Positions 9,778 through 20,215 are shown, counted from the first letter of the stretch. The stretch: 64,000 nt of DNA from Drosophila pseudoobscura (GCF_009870125.1 NC_046683.1:46887869-46951868); one strand, 5' to 3'. Notes: a model not told the origin generated them from the sequence alone. Program-made: numbers and translations.

Positions 9778-10310
9778 TTTGTTTCCTTGCGATTAAAAAA
9801 TATTTTCCTCTAAATTTTTGTTGTTTCAACTGTGCCCAGGTCTGGCTGACTGATTTTTGGAGTACGAGTCAGGTAGGTAAGCAAGTATTTGAGGTTGCCA
9901 TAGCAGGCAGCGGTTACTATGATTTCGTTTTCTAACAGGAAGTTCAGCTAGGGATGTTAAAACACGGAGGTCTTGGCAGGCCTTGAAGCGAATCAAATGC
10001 TCCTTGCCATCGTTGCCATTTCAGTACAGTACAATCAGTCGGGTTATTAACAAACAAAAATCTCAAAACTTGTACAACATTCCATTCTTTATCCGACAAA
10101 TACTTTTGGTAATGTAATGCAACTACAGGTATATGTATATGTAAATACATATCATCTATTAAGAACTAAGGAACGTGATTTTTAACTAATATGTAAAATT
10201 AATCTAAGAATACTTTAAGTAAACCGACTTAAATAAAACAAGGAGACTTTCAAGCATAGATCACACAAGTTTCTACTTTCAGGTAAGCTGAGCATTCCAC
10301 TCCACTGGGC
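9778..10310. other. Intergenic Zmynd10 upstream / MXRA7-like 3' region
   Basis: No gene seen. The first 130 bases are the Zmynd10 5' flank; the remainder is probably 3' UTR of the next minus-strand gene. Confidence 0.5.
9894..9907. promoter_or_regulatory. RFX X-box half-site upstream of Zmynd10
   Basis: GTTGCCATAGCAGG resembles the ciliary X-box (GYTRYY-N1-3-RRNRAC). The left half is perfect and the right half imperfect. It lies within the distance range usual for RFX-driven ciliary genes. Confidence 0.35.
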
Positions 10311-10913
10311 TTAGCGATACAGTCGCACTTGTTCATCGAGATCCTGATCGCTTATGCGATCCTTTAGATTCAGTTCGGCCTCTTGCTTACGCAGCATTTC
10401 AAAAATGGCCGCCAGCTGCTCCCTCTCAATGCGACGCTCCTCCATGATCTGGTCGGCTGTAAGGGTCTTCTCGAGATTGTGCTGGATGTGTTTGGTTTTG
10501 AACTTTCCCATGAGATGACTGTAGTCCTGGCCGGGCTGATGATCCTCAATGAGCTCCATGTCGCTCTCACTTGTACGCTCCTCGAAGGCCTCGTCGTCAT
10601 CCAGATCCAGTTCATCATCCTCGTCCTCACGACGCGCCCTCAACTCGGAATCATCTTCGTCATGCATTTCATCGGGGCCCAGTCCCTCGTCCTCCAGTTC
10701 CTTCATGACGTACAAATGTGTTTGTATATGTGAGCATATTGAAGAATACCCTATTGCGCTGCATGATTTGAGTGCACTTACGTTTTTATCCTTGAAGAAG
10801 TTGGCAAAATAAAAGGCCACCAAAACGCACAGCAGGAGAGTGGTCAGGGCGACCGAATAGTGACCGGGTAGGCCCAGGAAGAGGCCGTCCAGCGATGACA
10901 ATATTTCGTTCAT
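10311..10913 (-). CDS. MXRA7-like single-pass membrane protein
   Basis: Begins MNEILSSLDGLFLGLPGHYS, followed by a hydrophobic helix (VALTTLLLCVLVAFYFANFF), then a strongly acidic linker and a C-terminal helix EERRIEREQLAAIFEMLRKQ ending DQDLDEQVRLYR. The C-terminal pattern E-Q-L-A-A-I-F ... Q-x-R-L-Y matches vertebrate matrix-remodelling-associated 7, a family of unknown biochemical role. A likely intron runs 10781-10701 (donor GTAAGT, acceptor AAG with a poor pyrimidine tract). It is 81 bases, a multiple of three, and without stops, so the reading frame continues whether or not it is removed: 173 residues spliced, 200 unspliced. Family assignment is moderate; the gene itself is convincing. 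Confidence 0.8.
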   Translation of the reverse strand: MNEILSSLDGLFLGLPGHYSVALTTLLLCVLVAFYFANFFKDKNVSALKSCSAIGYSSICSHIQTHLYVMKELEDEGLGPDEMHDEDDSELRARREDEDDELDLDDDEAFEERTSESDMELIEDHQPGQDYSHLMGKFKTKHIQHNLEKTLTADQIMEERRIEREQLAAIFEMLRKQEAELNLKDRISDQDLDEQVRLYR

Positions 10914-11434
10914 TTTCCCCCCAATTTATTGTTTATTTTTATTTATTTATTTTTTTTTTTGAGGGCTTAAGTTACCAAGCTACCCTTGAGTAGCGTGGGA
11001 TTACTTGACCACCCGCTTTTTTTAAGGTGTTGGAGTATCGGTAATAGTTTTACATCAATTTCGTCGATCAAGTCAATTAGTGTTTGGTACGCACTGAAGT
11101 TCTCTTTTTCAAAGAATTTGTAAATATCATATTATACTTTCTTAGAGATGGGAAAGTTTTGCCTTGTCTTGTACTTGGTACAAGGGCGTTATCGATACTA
11201 TCGCATGCATCACCTATGTTACTAGGAACTACATGCATTTTGGCGAGTGTGTGCCTATCAAATGCGTTACCGTCTGTTGATTCTTTAATCTTTAAGTTTA
11301 GTTTTATTTGGGAAGCACGGTTTGGAAGATGTTGAGCGCAAAAGCGAGAGAAAACCTCCATCGAATGGCTCTCCCGCGCTATGTAATGGAACGCATTGTT
11401 CAGTTGCTCCTCCCTCAACTGGAATAAACAACTT
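10914..11434. other. Upstream of MXRA7-like gene, no assigned gene
   Basis: Holds a perfect DRE at 11190-11197 and a small plus-strand frame at 11329-11427 (starting MLSAKARENLHRMALPRYVM). I cannot assign that frame to a family. It abuts the inverted SNF2 fragment and may be part of the same degenerate insertion. Confidence 0.4.
11190..11197. promoter_or_regulatory. DRE upstream of MXRA7-like gene
   Basis: Perfect TATCGATA palindrome, 277 bases before the start codon. Confidence 0.5.
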
Positions 11435-11773
11435 CAACGAATGCCGGTTAAAAAGATGCCAAAATTTCGCATTTTCGATGTTGAGTACTATGAGGACCAG
11501 AAGGACCAGGAACAAGAAAATAAGTATGAACCACATCCGATCGAAGACCCCGAGATATGCGAGTCTGAAGGAGAAGACGAAAGAGAAGAACGTGGCCCCT
11601 ACTTGTCCGCGAGCACTTTAGTGGTTTTAGTTTGCCCGCTGAGCGTGATGTTCCAGTGGGCAGAGGAAGTGGCACCAAATACCATCAAAGTTTTGACATT
11701 TCATGGTCCCAATCGCCATGACATCAGCTTAGAGGAATTCAGAAGCCACGACTCAGTTATAACCTCGTACCAT
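11435..11773 (+). pseudogene. Inverted partial copy of SNF2 (lodestar-like) pseudogene
   Basis: This plus-strand segment matches the minus strand of 12364-12698 at roughly 88-90% by eye. It encodes the same pieces: VEYYEDQ, an acidic stretch, VCPLSVMFQWAEEV, and VLTFHGPNRHDISLEEFRS. It lacks a 12 base unit present in the other arm, has an insertion before VCPLSVM, and diverges abruptly after TAACCTCGTACCAT. It forms one arm of an inverted repeat with a 590 base loop. Confidence 0.8.
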
Positions 11774-11839
11774 CCATGGTCAAAAACATCTAAGCAAAGA
11801 AACACGTTCCATTAAATAATAGCTGATCTGATATGCTAC

Positions 11840-13669
11840 TCACCTTAACCATAAGACAGGGATGGCAGCAAAATTGACGAAGGCGCAGAAACAGCACCAG
11901 AATAACGATTTCCTTCACCCTTTTTTGTGGATTGTAGCCAAGTGATCGAAGGAATTGCTCATATATTTTTGTTCAATATACTTTGTGATTTCAGGCTTCG
12001 ATAGTTGTACATCTGCCAGCTGTCAAGGCAGGCAGTAGCGGCATGTCCCCGGAAGCCTGCAACTGCTGCCTGGCACGACGCAGCATCAAAGGCTTAATAA
12101 AGAAGCTAGGGCGAAAGAGACCGTGCCCCCGCTCAGCATCATCTTCCGCTGTTTTAGATGCGTGAAGTGCGGTACGTTCAGGAAACGCAGCAGTGGAATG
12201 ACATCGATGGCCCTGTTCTGGACAGGTGTCCCTGTCAGTGCCCAGACAATGTGCGAAGAAGAGAAAGACGGACTTGAAGCAGCTAGTCCTAACGTTTCTT
12301 ATTCCACTGGACGGCCAGCAGGCGGGAACTATTGGCAAGATTCCCAACCTCTGAGGCGACGGTATGGTACGAGGTTATAACAGAGTCGCGGCTTCTGAAT
12401 TCCATCAAGCTGATGTCATGGTGATTGGGACCATGAAATGTCAAAGCTTTAATGGTATTTGGTGCCACTTTGGAAGCCACTTCCTCTGCCCACTGGAACA
12501 TCACGCTCAGCGGGCAGACCATTAAAGTGCCCGCGGACCACTTTCATCTTCTTCGTGTTCTCCTTCAGACTCTAATATCTCGGGGTCTTCAATCAGAGGT
12601 GGTTCATACTTATTTTCTTGTTCCTGGTCTTCGTGGTCCTCATAGTACTCAACATCGAAAATGGGAAGTTTTGGCATCTGTTTAACCGGCATTCGTTGTT
12701 TTTTGTTTTGAGCTTCTTTGTCTCCAGAGGGGCCAAGATTAGGGAAATCATTCTAAGAGTCTTTCCTAGCTCATGCGTCTTCCAGGATGCCGCGAGTTTC
12801 CTGCAGTTCTGCTTCTGATGCTTTAGCAAGTCCACAAGCAGGACCGGGGACTGCTCAGAAAGCTGAACGCCAGTGGGTCGTAGATGATCTGTGATATACA
12901 AAAATACAGTCATATACGTCGAGAAATCAGTTGATTATTGTTTCACCTTTCGAGTGGAAATAATGTTCGCCTTGTGCTGATAGAATTGATCGGGAGTGGC
13001 GCCAGCTTTGTTCCGATGGCGATTCAGACCCGAAAACAGATTGGCCCATTGCGGCTTCACGTTCTCTTGAGGCTCGGAATTACCGGTCTGCTCCTTACTT
13101 ACTCGCGGAGTCTCTAGAATATCGCCATTTTCTATCAAACGATCGTTGCCTTCACTATTAGATGCTCCTGTTTTAGACGCCCCTTCAGGCTCCCGCTTAC
13201 GCCGCTCTAAAGCAAGCAACTTCTTTACAAGCTCGTCGAATTTCGACATCGTCTTCTCATATTCCGCACTACTGACCTCCAATATAACATCTGCATCATT
13301 GGCATACTCTGAAAGGTTATACAAATAGGTTGCATCGCACTAAGAGGTGAATAATGTTTGTAATTAATTACTTACCGCTACTAAAGTCTAATTTCATATC
13401 CTCCGACTCCAATTCATCGAACGAGGGCACCGGCTGATTTTCTAGTTAATCGTAATTTTCAACTGCGTCGAAGCATGGTAACAACGATTGATACCATGAT
13501 TTTCATCTTCATCGGAGAAGTCTCCTATGTCCCAATTATATACGGGAGTTTTTAAGTTTTGTTGTTGGGGCGGCCGTTTGCGTTTCTGCGTTTGTTGCAC
13601 TTTGCACCATAGATCACCACAAAACACGAAAGCAATCCTATCCGCACGTACCTCCAAATTTGTATTCAA
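11840..13669 (-). pseudogene. Lodestar/TTF2-like SNF2 ATPase pseudogene
   Basis: Read on the minus strand, the order of parts is that of a lodestar-type SNF2 protein: an N-terminal linker (about 13324-12935, including EYEKTMSKFDELVKKLL), then LLKHQKQ, a damaged motif I (GILEDA, then a frameshift, then LGKTLRMISLILAP), an acidic insert, VCPLSVMFQWAEEV (motif Ia), DSVITSYHTVASE (motif Ib), a displaced ALTGTPVQN-like segment (about 12225), LMLRRARQQLQ, and finally EIVILVLFLRLRQFCCHPCL ending at a GT donor near 11842. Frameshifts, in-frame stops and loss of the DEAH box region show it is dead as an ATPase. Retained GT-AG introns (for example near 13380-13325) imply a DNA-level copy, not a retrocopy. 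No plausible ATG exists at the 5' end. Confidence 0.85.
12364..12698 (-). repeat. Distal arm of inverted repeat inside SNF2 pseudogene
   Basis: Reverse-complement partner of 11435-11773. The pair would fold any read-through transcript into a duplex of about 335 base pairs with a loop of about 590 bases. Confidence 0.8.
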
Positions 13670-13989
13670 CTTTGTATTCTCTTTTTACTGAATAAGTATG
13701 GCTGTTACTGATTTAACAAACAATTGACCGCCAACTTGTTAGTTTTTTATGTTTACATTTGCTCAATTTATTACATGGCAACTACATGCCAACTACACAT
13801 TTGCTACACAATGGGAGGAAAAGCGGGTAAGGATAATGGGCAAAACGGCCCAGAAAATGCAACGCATGCAAGGTAAAATCCACCCTTTTTCCTAACATAT
13901 CCTGAAGTCATAGAGCCGATTTTATTTCCACACCCGAGGTGAGGTTCGTACGAGCCCTGCAATTTTCCTTGGCTGACAAATTATAGAAT
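13670..13989. other. Intergenic between pseudogene and retroelement
   Basis: No supported gene. A short plus-strand frame starts at 13811 (MGGKAGKDNGQNGPENATHA) with no recognisable match. Confidence 0.4.
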
Positions 13990-15297
13990 TTGTTAATACT
14001 TCCAACGCAGAACTAGATAGGCGTCAGATTGACCAAGGGATGACAGAGGGTTTCCGATACATTCAACAATGAAGATTCCTCACCTAAACATTCAAAGTCA
14101 TTACAACAAAAAACAGCTCCTCTCAATGTTCCTAGAAAACAACGCAATAGATATTGCCATTCTCTTAGAGATTTTGGTGCTTAACAATGCGGACTGCACC
14201 ATTTTGGATTATAACTTTTTCTGCAAGCCCAGAGAGAACGGCTACGTCGGGGTAGGCATCTACATTAGGAAAAACATTCAATTCAGCAATTAAAAAATAG
14301 AAATCGATTTGGAAATTTAAGGAATTAAGACATTAAACCTCAAGAGCAATAGTAATATTTTTAGCATATGTATATGCAGCGCCTTCAAAATTCAAATCGG
14401 GCACAAAAAGGTTTTTGAGTTTGCAGCTTCGCTTGCCTCAATAGTGGGCGTGGCGTGACGCCCACGTCGTCTATCTGGGGAAATGCGGCCTATGATCGCA
14501 ACGGTCGCGCGATTTATCTGCCAGGAGCCCAACTTAATTGCCTGTTCTTGACCTTTCTTTCTCGAACTACAGAAATGGAAGTATTGACAGGCAAGTCCTT
14601 AAAATAAAAACAGAAACCTTAAAAAACACGGTCACAAGTACGGCAGAACAAGTACCCTACAAAAATGTAAGGAACAAATGGACGGACGTGGATGACAAAA
14701 ACTTCCTCAATATGGTTAAAGTAACCCCATCCATGTCAATTAGTAGGTCTCCAGAGAAAATTCTTCACCCCCTGTTTGAACCAGAAGACCCGGAACCCCG
14801 GGAACTGGAAGAACTCATAGGCTTCCTACAAACCAGGAACCCTAATTCCGCTAGAGGCCCCGATGACATCTCTTTCAGGATGCTTCAAAAGCCACCGATT
14901 GTGAAAACAGGAATTTTTTGAAATTACAAATATGGTATGTCTGAGTGGCGTCATCCCTGAAGTCTGGCGCAGGATAAAGATGGTGCCCATCCCCAAGAAG
15001 AAAGCAGACTCTACCTCCTTCTAAAACCAAAGGGCCATTTGTTTTTAAATCCATGGAGGGGTTGATAAAGTTGAAGTTGGACCGAGCACATAGCAAACTG
15101 TGACCTGCTAGGTCCTATGCCTTCAGGAGAAACAGGTCCACGGCGCTGAGCATCAACGACCCTATCAATAAGCCAGTGTAGCTGTCTCAGCCCAAACCTT
15201 TTCCAACTTTACATCCGAACTACATGATTTTGTTGACCGTAGGCGACGAGCGAATGCCAAAAGATATAGCGCCCCAAAAATACCACAAAAATGGATG
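13990..15297 (+). mobile_element. Degenerate non-LTR retrotransposon (EN + RT fragments)
   Basis: A probable ORF1 tail (RRQIDQGMTEGFRYIQQ then stop) ends just before an ORF2-like frame at 14069 (MKIPHLNIQSHYNKKQLLSM), whose pattern of small N-terminal motif, AIDIAILLE and ENGYVGVGIYIRKNIQF is an apurinic endonuclease start. WGNAAYDRNGRAIYLPGAQL at about 14480 is the late endonuclease motif. SARGPDDISFRMLQK (about 14850) and SGVIPEVWRRIKMVPIPKKK (about 14945) are reverse transcriptase blocks, followed by YAFRRNRSTALSIND (about 15118). Several stops and frameshifts separate them and the 3' part is missing. The clade (Jockey, LOA or R1) cannot be decided by eye. Confidence 0.85.
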
Positions 15298-15386
15298 AAT
15301 TGGTGAATATTTATTTTTGCGGTATCTGATGTATGAATAAAAATCTAACAAATTCGAAATAAGCGATTTCATTTTGTATATTCTAT

Positions 15387-16602
15387 TTATTGGCTGGTAT
15401 TCATAGCGGAGGTGTCCGAGCTCACATCAGCAATATGAAAAGAGGCATCCTCAGCGGGAATATCGTCCTCATCAGTGTACATTCGCCGTAAGCGCTCCTT
15501 ATACCTGTTGAAGGATTGACCAGCATATTGAGAATGTTAATTTATAAAAGGGGGTATCCATCGAAGCTTACAGTTCACTGTCTGGGTTATTTGCCTGATT
15601 GCGGCACTTATCTAGTTTTTTTTCGATGGCTTTGACCTTATCCCGATCGGGTTGCTGGTACTGTTTGACCATGATACGGATTTCTGTTGTAACATAACAT
15701 GTAAACAAAGTTATTGGGATCGCAGTTCGCCACAAAACTTACTTCGTACGGCATCAATAAGACTTGGCAGCTTATCCCGCGCTGACACAAACAGCAAATC
15801 AGTCACATAGCTGTCCAGATTCTCCTGCTCTCGGCTGGCCGCATGCAGCACAGCGGCTAGGCCGATCTGTGACGGTGTATGCAACAGGCAGGCATCCGTG
15901 TAATAAGTGGAATCGATGAAGCTTTCAATATGTGGACGTAAACGATCCGGGTTCTGCATATTGCTCCGAGTCTAAGGCAAAAGATTAGATGGACATGGTT
16001 TATACGATGTTATTTAATTTTCTGACCTTTATGTCTATAAGAAACCCCTCAATGGGTCTGAACGGATTGTGTATGGTAAGGTAGTAGTTCAGTTGGCCAA
16101 TCAACAGCAGCTCATTAGACAGCACAATGTCTGTGGCTTTGTTCCGGTCGCCCTTGATATTGTTGACAAACTGACTTATGGACACGTTAAACTCCTCCAC
16201 CTTGCAGGCAACGAACACACAGGTGGCTCTGTGAACCAAATGAGCAGATTAGGCTATTCTCTATATCTTTTTAGTTGAGTATTCTCACAGTATTTCCTTG
16301 GGATGATAGTCCATCGGCGTATTGTTCAGATAGAAACGCTTGAAATAGTGAAATGCGGTGCCCACCACACATTTGGGCATGGGCGGATCGAAGCGTCGGC
16401 AAAAATCAAACAAATAGACTTCATATTGCTTCAGCAGCAGGCGCTCCTCCGCCGGCGTGAGAAAAAATTCCTCTAGGTCGCTATCCTGACACTCGGAGTC
16501 GTGCTCTCCAATGTACTTGGAATTCTGCTCCACACGAAAGGCCAACAGCTGCGACTCATTGGCAAATGTCCAGGATTTTTTCTGCGAGCTCACAGGATAC
16601 AT
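15387..16602 (-). CDS. CycH: Cyclin H, regulatory subunit of CAK/TFIIH
   Basis: Five minus-strand exons: 16602-16289, 16228-16027, 15971-15743, 15683-15572 and 15504-15387, giving 324 residues. The product begins [20 protein letters not shown]; the cyclin box carries [38 protein letters not shown] and [16 protein letters not shown]. The second cyclin fold and a C-terminal acidic tail ([20 protein letters not shown]) follow. Cyclin H binds Cdk7 and Mat1 to activate cell-cycle CDKs and phosphorylate the RNA polymerase II tail. All introns are short GT-AG with consistent phase. I chose the second in-frame ATG (16602) because it starts the conserved protein; the upstream one adds 15 residues. Confidence 0.96.
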
Positions 16603-16691
16603 GATGCACAACTGATATTGTTGGATATTAATTTCAACAAATTGCAATATTTTGATTTGTTGTCTTCGTGGTCCCGCTCATTGTACACAGT

Positions 16692-16775
16692 GTGACGGTG
16701 ACATACGGTCTGACCGTCAGAAATATACCGAAATATACCGTGTCATTTTCAAAATATACCGCAAATATACCAATG
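16692..16775 (-). promoter_or_regulatory. CycH upstream array of GGTATATTT elements
   Basis: On the minus strand, four GGTATATTT-type elements (Ohler motif 6 class) occur within about 55 bases, next to ACGGTCAGACC, a motif 1-like site. This is the same motif vocabulary as in the Hsp10 and RpS12 promoter blocks, but not a copy of them. Confidence 0.6.
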
Positions 16776-17520
16776 ACACAAGAACGAACTTAGCCCACTT
16801 AACGCCCGCCTTTTTAAATATGTGAACAACTTTAGTTAGATCTATAGTTTGTAGTTAGTAGATCCATCCTATCCTTCCTATGGTTAAACAGTTAAAAAAA
16901 ACGGTATCTTCATAATTTTCGTGGAGAGTATTATGATGTTCACTGGTCTACAATGGGTTAATCGTTCTCTGTCCTGATCAAAAAATCGGCTATGCCAGCT
17001 GGCTAGGAAAATGCAATAGTGAAGAAAAATGTAATCTCATTAAAGCAGTCGAGTGAAAGCTGATTATAGTATATGGATATTATAATTTATTAATTTTCTA
17101 CCAGTCAGTTTATTAATTTATAAGGAGATCAGAGTCTGACCTAGTACTCTTCCGCAAGCGAAATATATGACAAATTTTTTCGAAAAAATATACCGTCGAT
17201 CTGAGTACTAGGCTTCATGGCACAGTACCGCATTTTATAATTTCAGAGTATGAATTTATCGTTTCTCTTCTGTTGCTCCACACACAGACGATAATGTTTT
17301 ACGTGAAGACATACATACATATGTAATAATAGCTACTTACATATGTATATTTATCTTACCTAACAAATTCAGGTAGATCTGTATGTGATAATGATCAAAG
17401 ATCATTATCCAGATTCTATGATGGAGAAAAACGTTTTTTTTCCCAGCACCCATCCACCCAGCACCCACAAACGGATGTCACTACAGAATACAGACTAGAA
17501 TTCAAGATGCAGATTATCAT
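16776..17520. other. Intergenic, no gene seen
   Basis: AT-rich, with short ATACAT/ATATGT runs near 17310-17350. Nothing else supportable. Confidence 0.5.
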
Positions 17521-17539
17521 GGGAAAAAGCATAGAAAGC

Positions 17540-19680
17540 ATATGAAGATACGTTATCAATATAGGGTGACACCAACATCGATCATACCTTGGGCAATGTC
17601 CTCTATAATCAGATGAAGCTTTTCTGTGTAGCCGCTCACAAATAGACGACGACCATTGCACTATGGTCCGAACGACCACTTTTGTTGGCCAAAACCTAAT
17701 TTTTCAAAGTCAAAACTGAAACCTGGTTTTGATCGCTCTGCATTAGAAAAAGATCGACCATTAAATCTGCGTACCAGAAATTTCCATAGATGGCGCCACA
17801 TTCGCAAAATCAGCTGTGCAACCCAACTGTTTTTATAGTAAAGCACGTGAAGGGAAAAAGTGGCAAATTAATAACCACTTTAGATATCTCAAAAATTGAA
17901 AAACGCCAAGACGTGATTAAATTTTTTTTGATGAATCTTAATCTGTCGGGTTCTTACTACGTGTTTTGAGTTTTTAACTGTCTCTAGTAGTTCTGATGTC
18001 TTCGTAATTGAAGGTTAAAGTGAGGCCTTCAACATGTGCCAACTTGTAATGAAAACTAATTTTTGAAAAGGTGTACAAAGTGAGTCCTACCTAGTCCCAC
18101 CCTGAAACCTTTTCTGTGTCGTAGATTAATAAATTCTTTTTGAAATGTATATAGTTAGAAATGCCACTTTTTACCACAATTCTTGGAATTTGCATTAATA
18201 GAGCATAACCTCAAATTCGAAAATGCAGATTTGTTTGCCGAATGGAATTCAGAGAAGGGTAAAATTATCAATTATTTGAAAACGGAACTTAAGGCGACAT
18301 ATCATATGAAATTAATAAAGCTTTTGAAGATACCAGCAAGAAAATTTGTTACCGTTTGGCAACATACCGGAACAAATGCCGGTAAAATTCAAAGATGTTT
18401 GAACGAAAATATGTGGATTGGCCACAAGTCTTTGTTATAATACATTTATCTTTATGTCCAAATATGCTAACTAAGTTCGTAAGGCTGTACAGGACCCAGT
18501 CGGAAAGCCGGCACATATCTCACTTAACGAGGCGTTAACCTTGCTTCTAGACAAGGATTTCGGCAATAATTTACGGAAACCTTTAAACGATTTTATTTTT
18601 ATTTAAATCAAAATTTTTTTTAGTCGTGCAATGCCGTTTTCTTAAATAAAATATGCTTAATACTTTTTTTCACTATAACTAAAAATTTAAATATGCATTA
18701 TTAAAAAAAGGGGCGGTGCCACACCCATTTTTTTTCTTAAATCCATTTCTTATTGATTATATGTATCCAATACAAAAAACTAAATGAAAAAATCTTGTTC
18801 CGTTCGGGAGTTATTAATTTTGGCCAACAAAAGTGGTCGTTCGGACCATAGTGCATTGTCGCTGACACTGTATTAATAAGTGAGGTCGGTACTTTCGGCG
18901 AGTTTCAGTTCCTCGTCCAAATAGAGCTTCACCAATGAAACGAACAAGTCGCGCATATCAGCACTGCAAGATAAACAGATGGAATGCGATGATCATCAAG
19001 AAAGAGTTGGAGATTGTAAATAAAAATGATAGGAAGGCTTACTTGCAGCGTCGATTGCAAATTTGTCATCCTGTCGCAACCACAGCTCGCTGGTGTCCGT
19101 CTTGAGGAACCTCTTGGGAAAGGCGGCTGCTTGGGCTTTCCCTGCTCATTCCACAAACCGATTGGCTTCGGGTGACAAGATTTGAGCCATGCGCTTCGAT
19201 TTGTATATGATCCACAGCTTCCTCCACTGTGCTGGCATGGGTATAATGGTGCATTTGGTGCCGAACTATTCCTCCTGCTTGTCCTAGGGGTATACCCTTG
19301 TACGGCTTTTGCGAGGTAATCCTTAGATTGAATTTAAAACTTTTGAGGTCTCCCATCAATTCGGAAAGTTGCTGGTCGTGTTATGGTAGCTCTCTCCTGG
19401 AACTTCGAACTTGTTCAGGTCCGGCGCCTTGATGTCATTGCGGAGCAGCTTGGAAAAGTATTACTGGACGTGCTTCGTACGTCCATGTCATGGCCAGTCC
19501 AGGGAGTAGCTGGTTGCGACGCTGCTCATCTTTTTTTGCTGAATCGCATCCACGTACCATGGGGCTCTGCAGCTTGGAGGGATCCTTCAGAGCGAATGTT
19601 GAGTAGTCCAGACTTGACTCCAACTGGTCATTGGGCAAAATAAAGAAAAACAGGCGTTGGGGCTTCCAATGCTGACCGGT
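17540..19680 (-). pseudogene. M16 (insulinase/nardilysin-like) metallopeptidase pseudogene, split by transposon
   Basis: Minus-strand pieces in gene order: FFILPNDQLESSLDYSTFAL (about 19640), NDIKAPDLNKFEVPG (about 19430-19390), a garbled stretch, GTKCTIIPMPAQWRKLW (about 19260), FPKRFLKTDTSELWLRQDDK (about 19110), an intact GT-AG intron (about 19040-18968), then ADMRDLFVSLVKLYLDEELK (about 18965), and, beyond the transposon, DNGRRLFVSGYTEKLHLIIE (about 17650). This order matches the non-catalytic half of insulysin/nardilysin, where exact patterns such as LW-x-RQD and SGYTEKL recur. Frameshifts and stops abound, so it is dead. The zinc-binding N-terminal half is not seen in the window. Confidence 0.8.
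17659..18853. mobile_element. Transib-type DNA transposon, non-autonomous, 1195 bp
   Basis: Perfect 36 base terminal inverted repeats at 17659-17694 and 18818-18853, beginning CACTATGGTCCGAACGACCA. The element is flanked by the 5 base direct repeat CATTG (17654-17658 and 18854-18858). The CACTATGG terminus plus a 5 base duplication is diagnostic of Transib, the superfamily related to RAG1. The interior is AT rich; one open frame (18183-18440, including LKTELKATYHMKLIKLLKIP) may be a transposase remnant but I cannot match it. At 1.2 kb it is much shorter than autonomous copies (about 3 kb). It interrupts the M16 pseudogene. Identical ends suggest fairly recent insertion. Confidence 0.88.
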
Positions 19681-20060
19681 GGAGCCGAGACGATCAAAAC
19701 GGTTAGCCCATTGCTCTTAACATGAGATCTAAATGCGACAATTGAGTATCGAGTGTTTCGATGGCTTACCTCACTTTTTCACTTACTTTGGTAGTAGGGT
19801 TGCATTATGAATATTATAAAATCAGCCGACGCTTCACGCAAAGTCAAGATGGCGGAAATGGCGGGCCTTTCAGTGTTGGGCATCTGTTCTAGCGATGGGA
19901 CTATCGGGAAAAACACGAAGTGATAGCGAGAAAGCTTGGAGCTTTAGTTTTATTTGCAACAAACGGCATATTGAATAAAAATCCTTTAAAATTTTTTTCC
20001 TTTTTTTTTGTGCTTTAGGTACAATTTTATTTCCCATATATCCGCTATATCGAATAAAGC
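19681..20060. other. Intergenic, no gene seen
   Basis: Flank of the M16 pseudogene. Contains short promoter-like words (CGATGGGACTATCG) only. Confidence 0.4.
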
Positions 20061-20215
20061 CAAAGAGTCATTGGATTTATCAAAAGATGGTCTTAACCAT
20101 TTTCTGACCCCTATACCACTGAACTACTTTATGTTTATCTTGTCCGGCCTATCTTAGAATATTGTTTTTGCGCCTGGTCTCGTCATTACCAAAAATATCA
20201 AGAAAATTGTGTAAG
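20061..20215 (+). mobile_element. Non-LTR reverse transcriptase fragment
   Basis: Plus-strand translation in shifted frames gives LGFIKRWS, then DPYTTELLYVYLVRPILEYC and FCAWSRHYQKY. DPY-x-x-x-LY-x-x-LVRPILEY is the conserved late RT/thumb motif of Jockey/CR1-type elements. Only about 150 bases remain. Confidence 0.7.

Noticed and set aside
12935-13324. Intact 129 codon frame that could be a real gene
   Set aside because: It is the N-terminal linker of the lodestar-like protein and runs into damaged SNF2 motifs; no independent start or stop context.
17659-18853. P-element, hAT or Tc1-mariner origin for the inverted-repeat element
   Set aside because: A 5 base target duplication and CACTATGG ends exclude the 8 base (P, hAT) and TA (Tc1) signatures.
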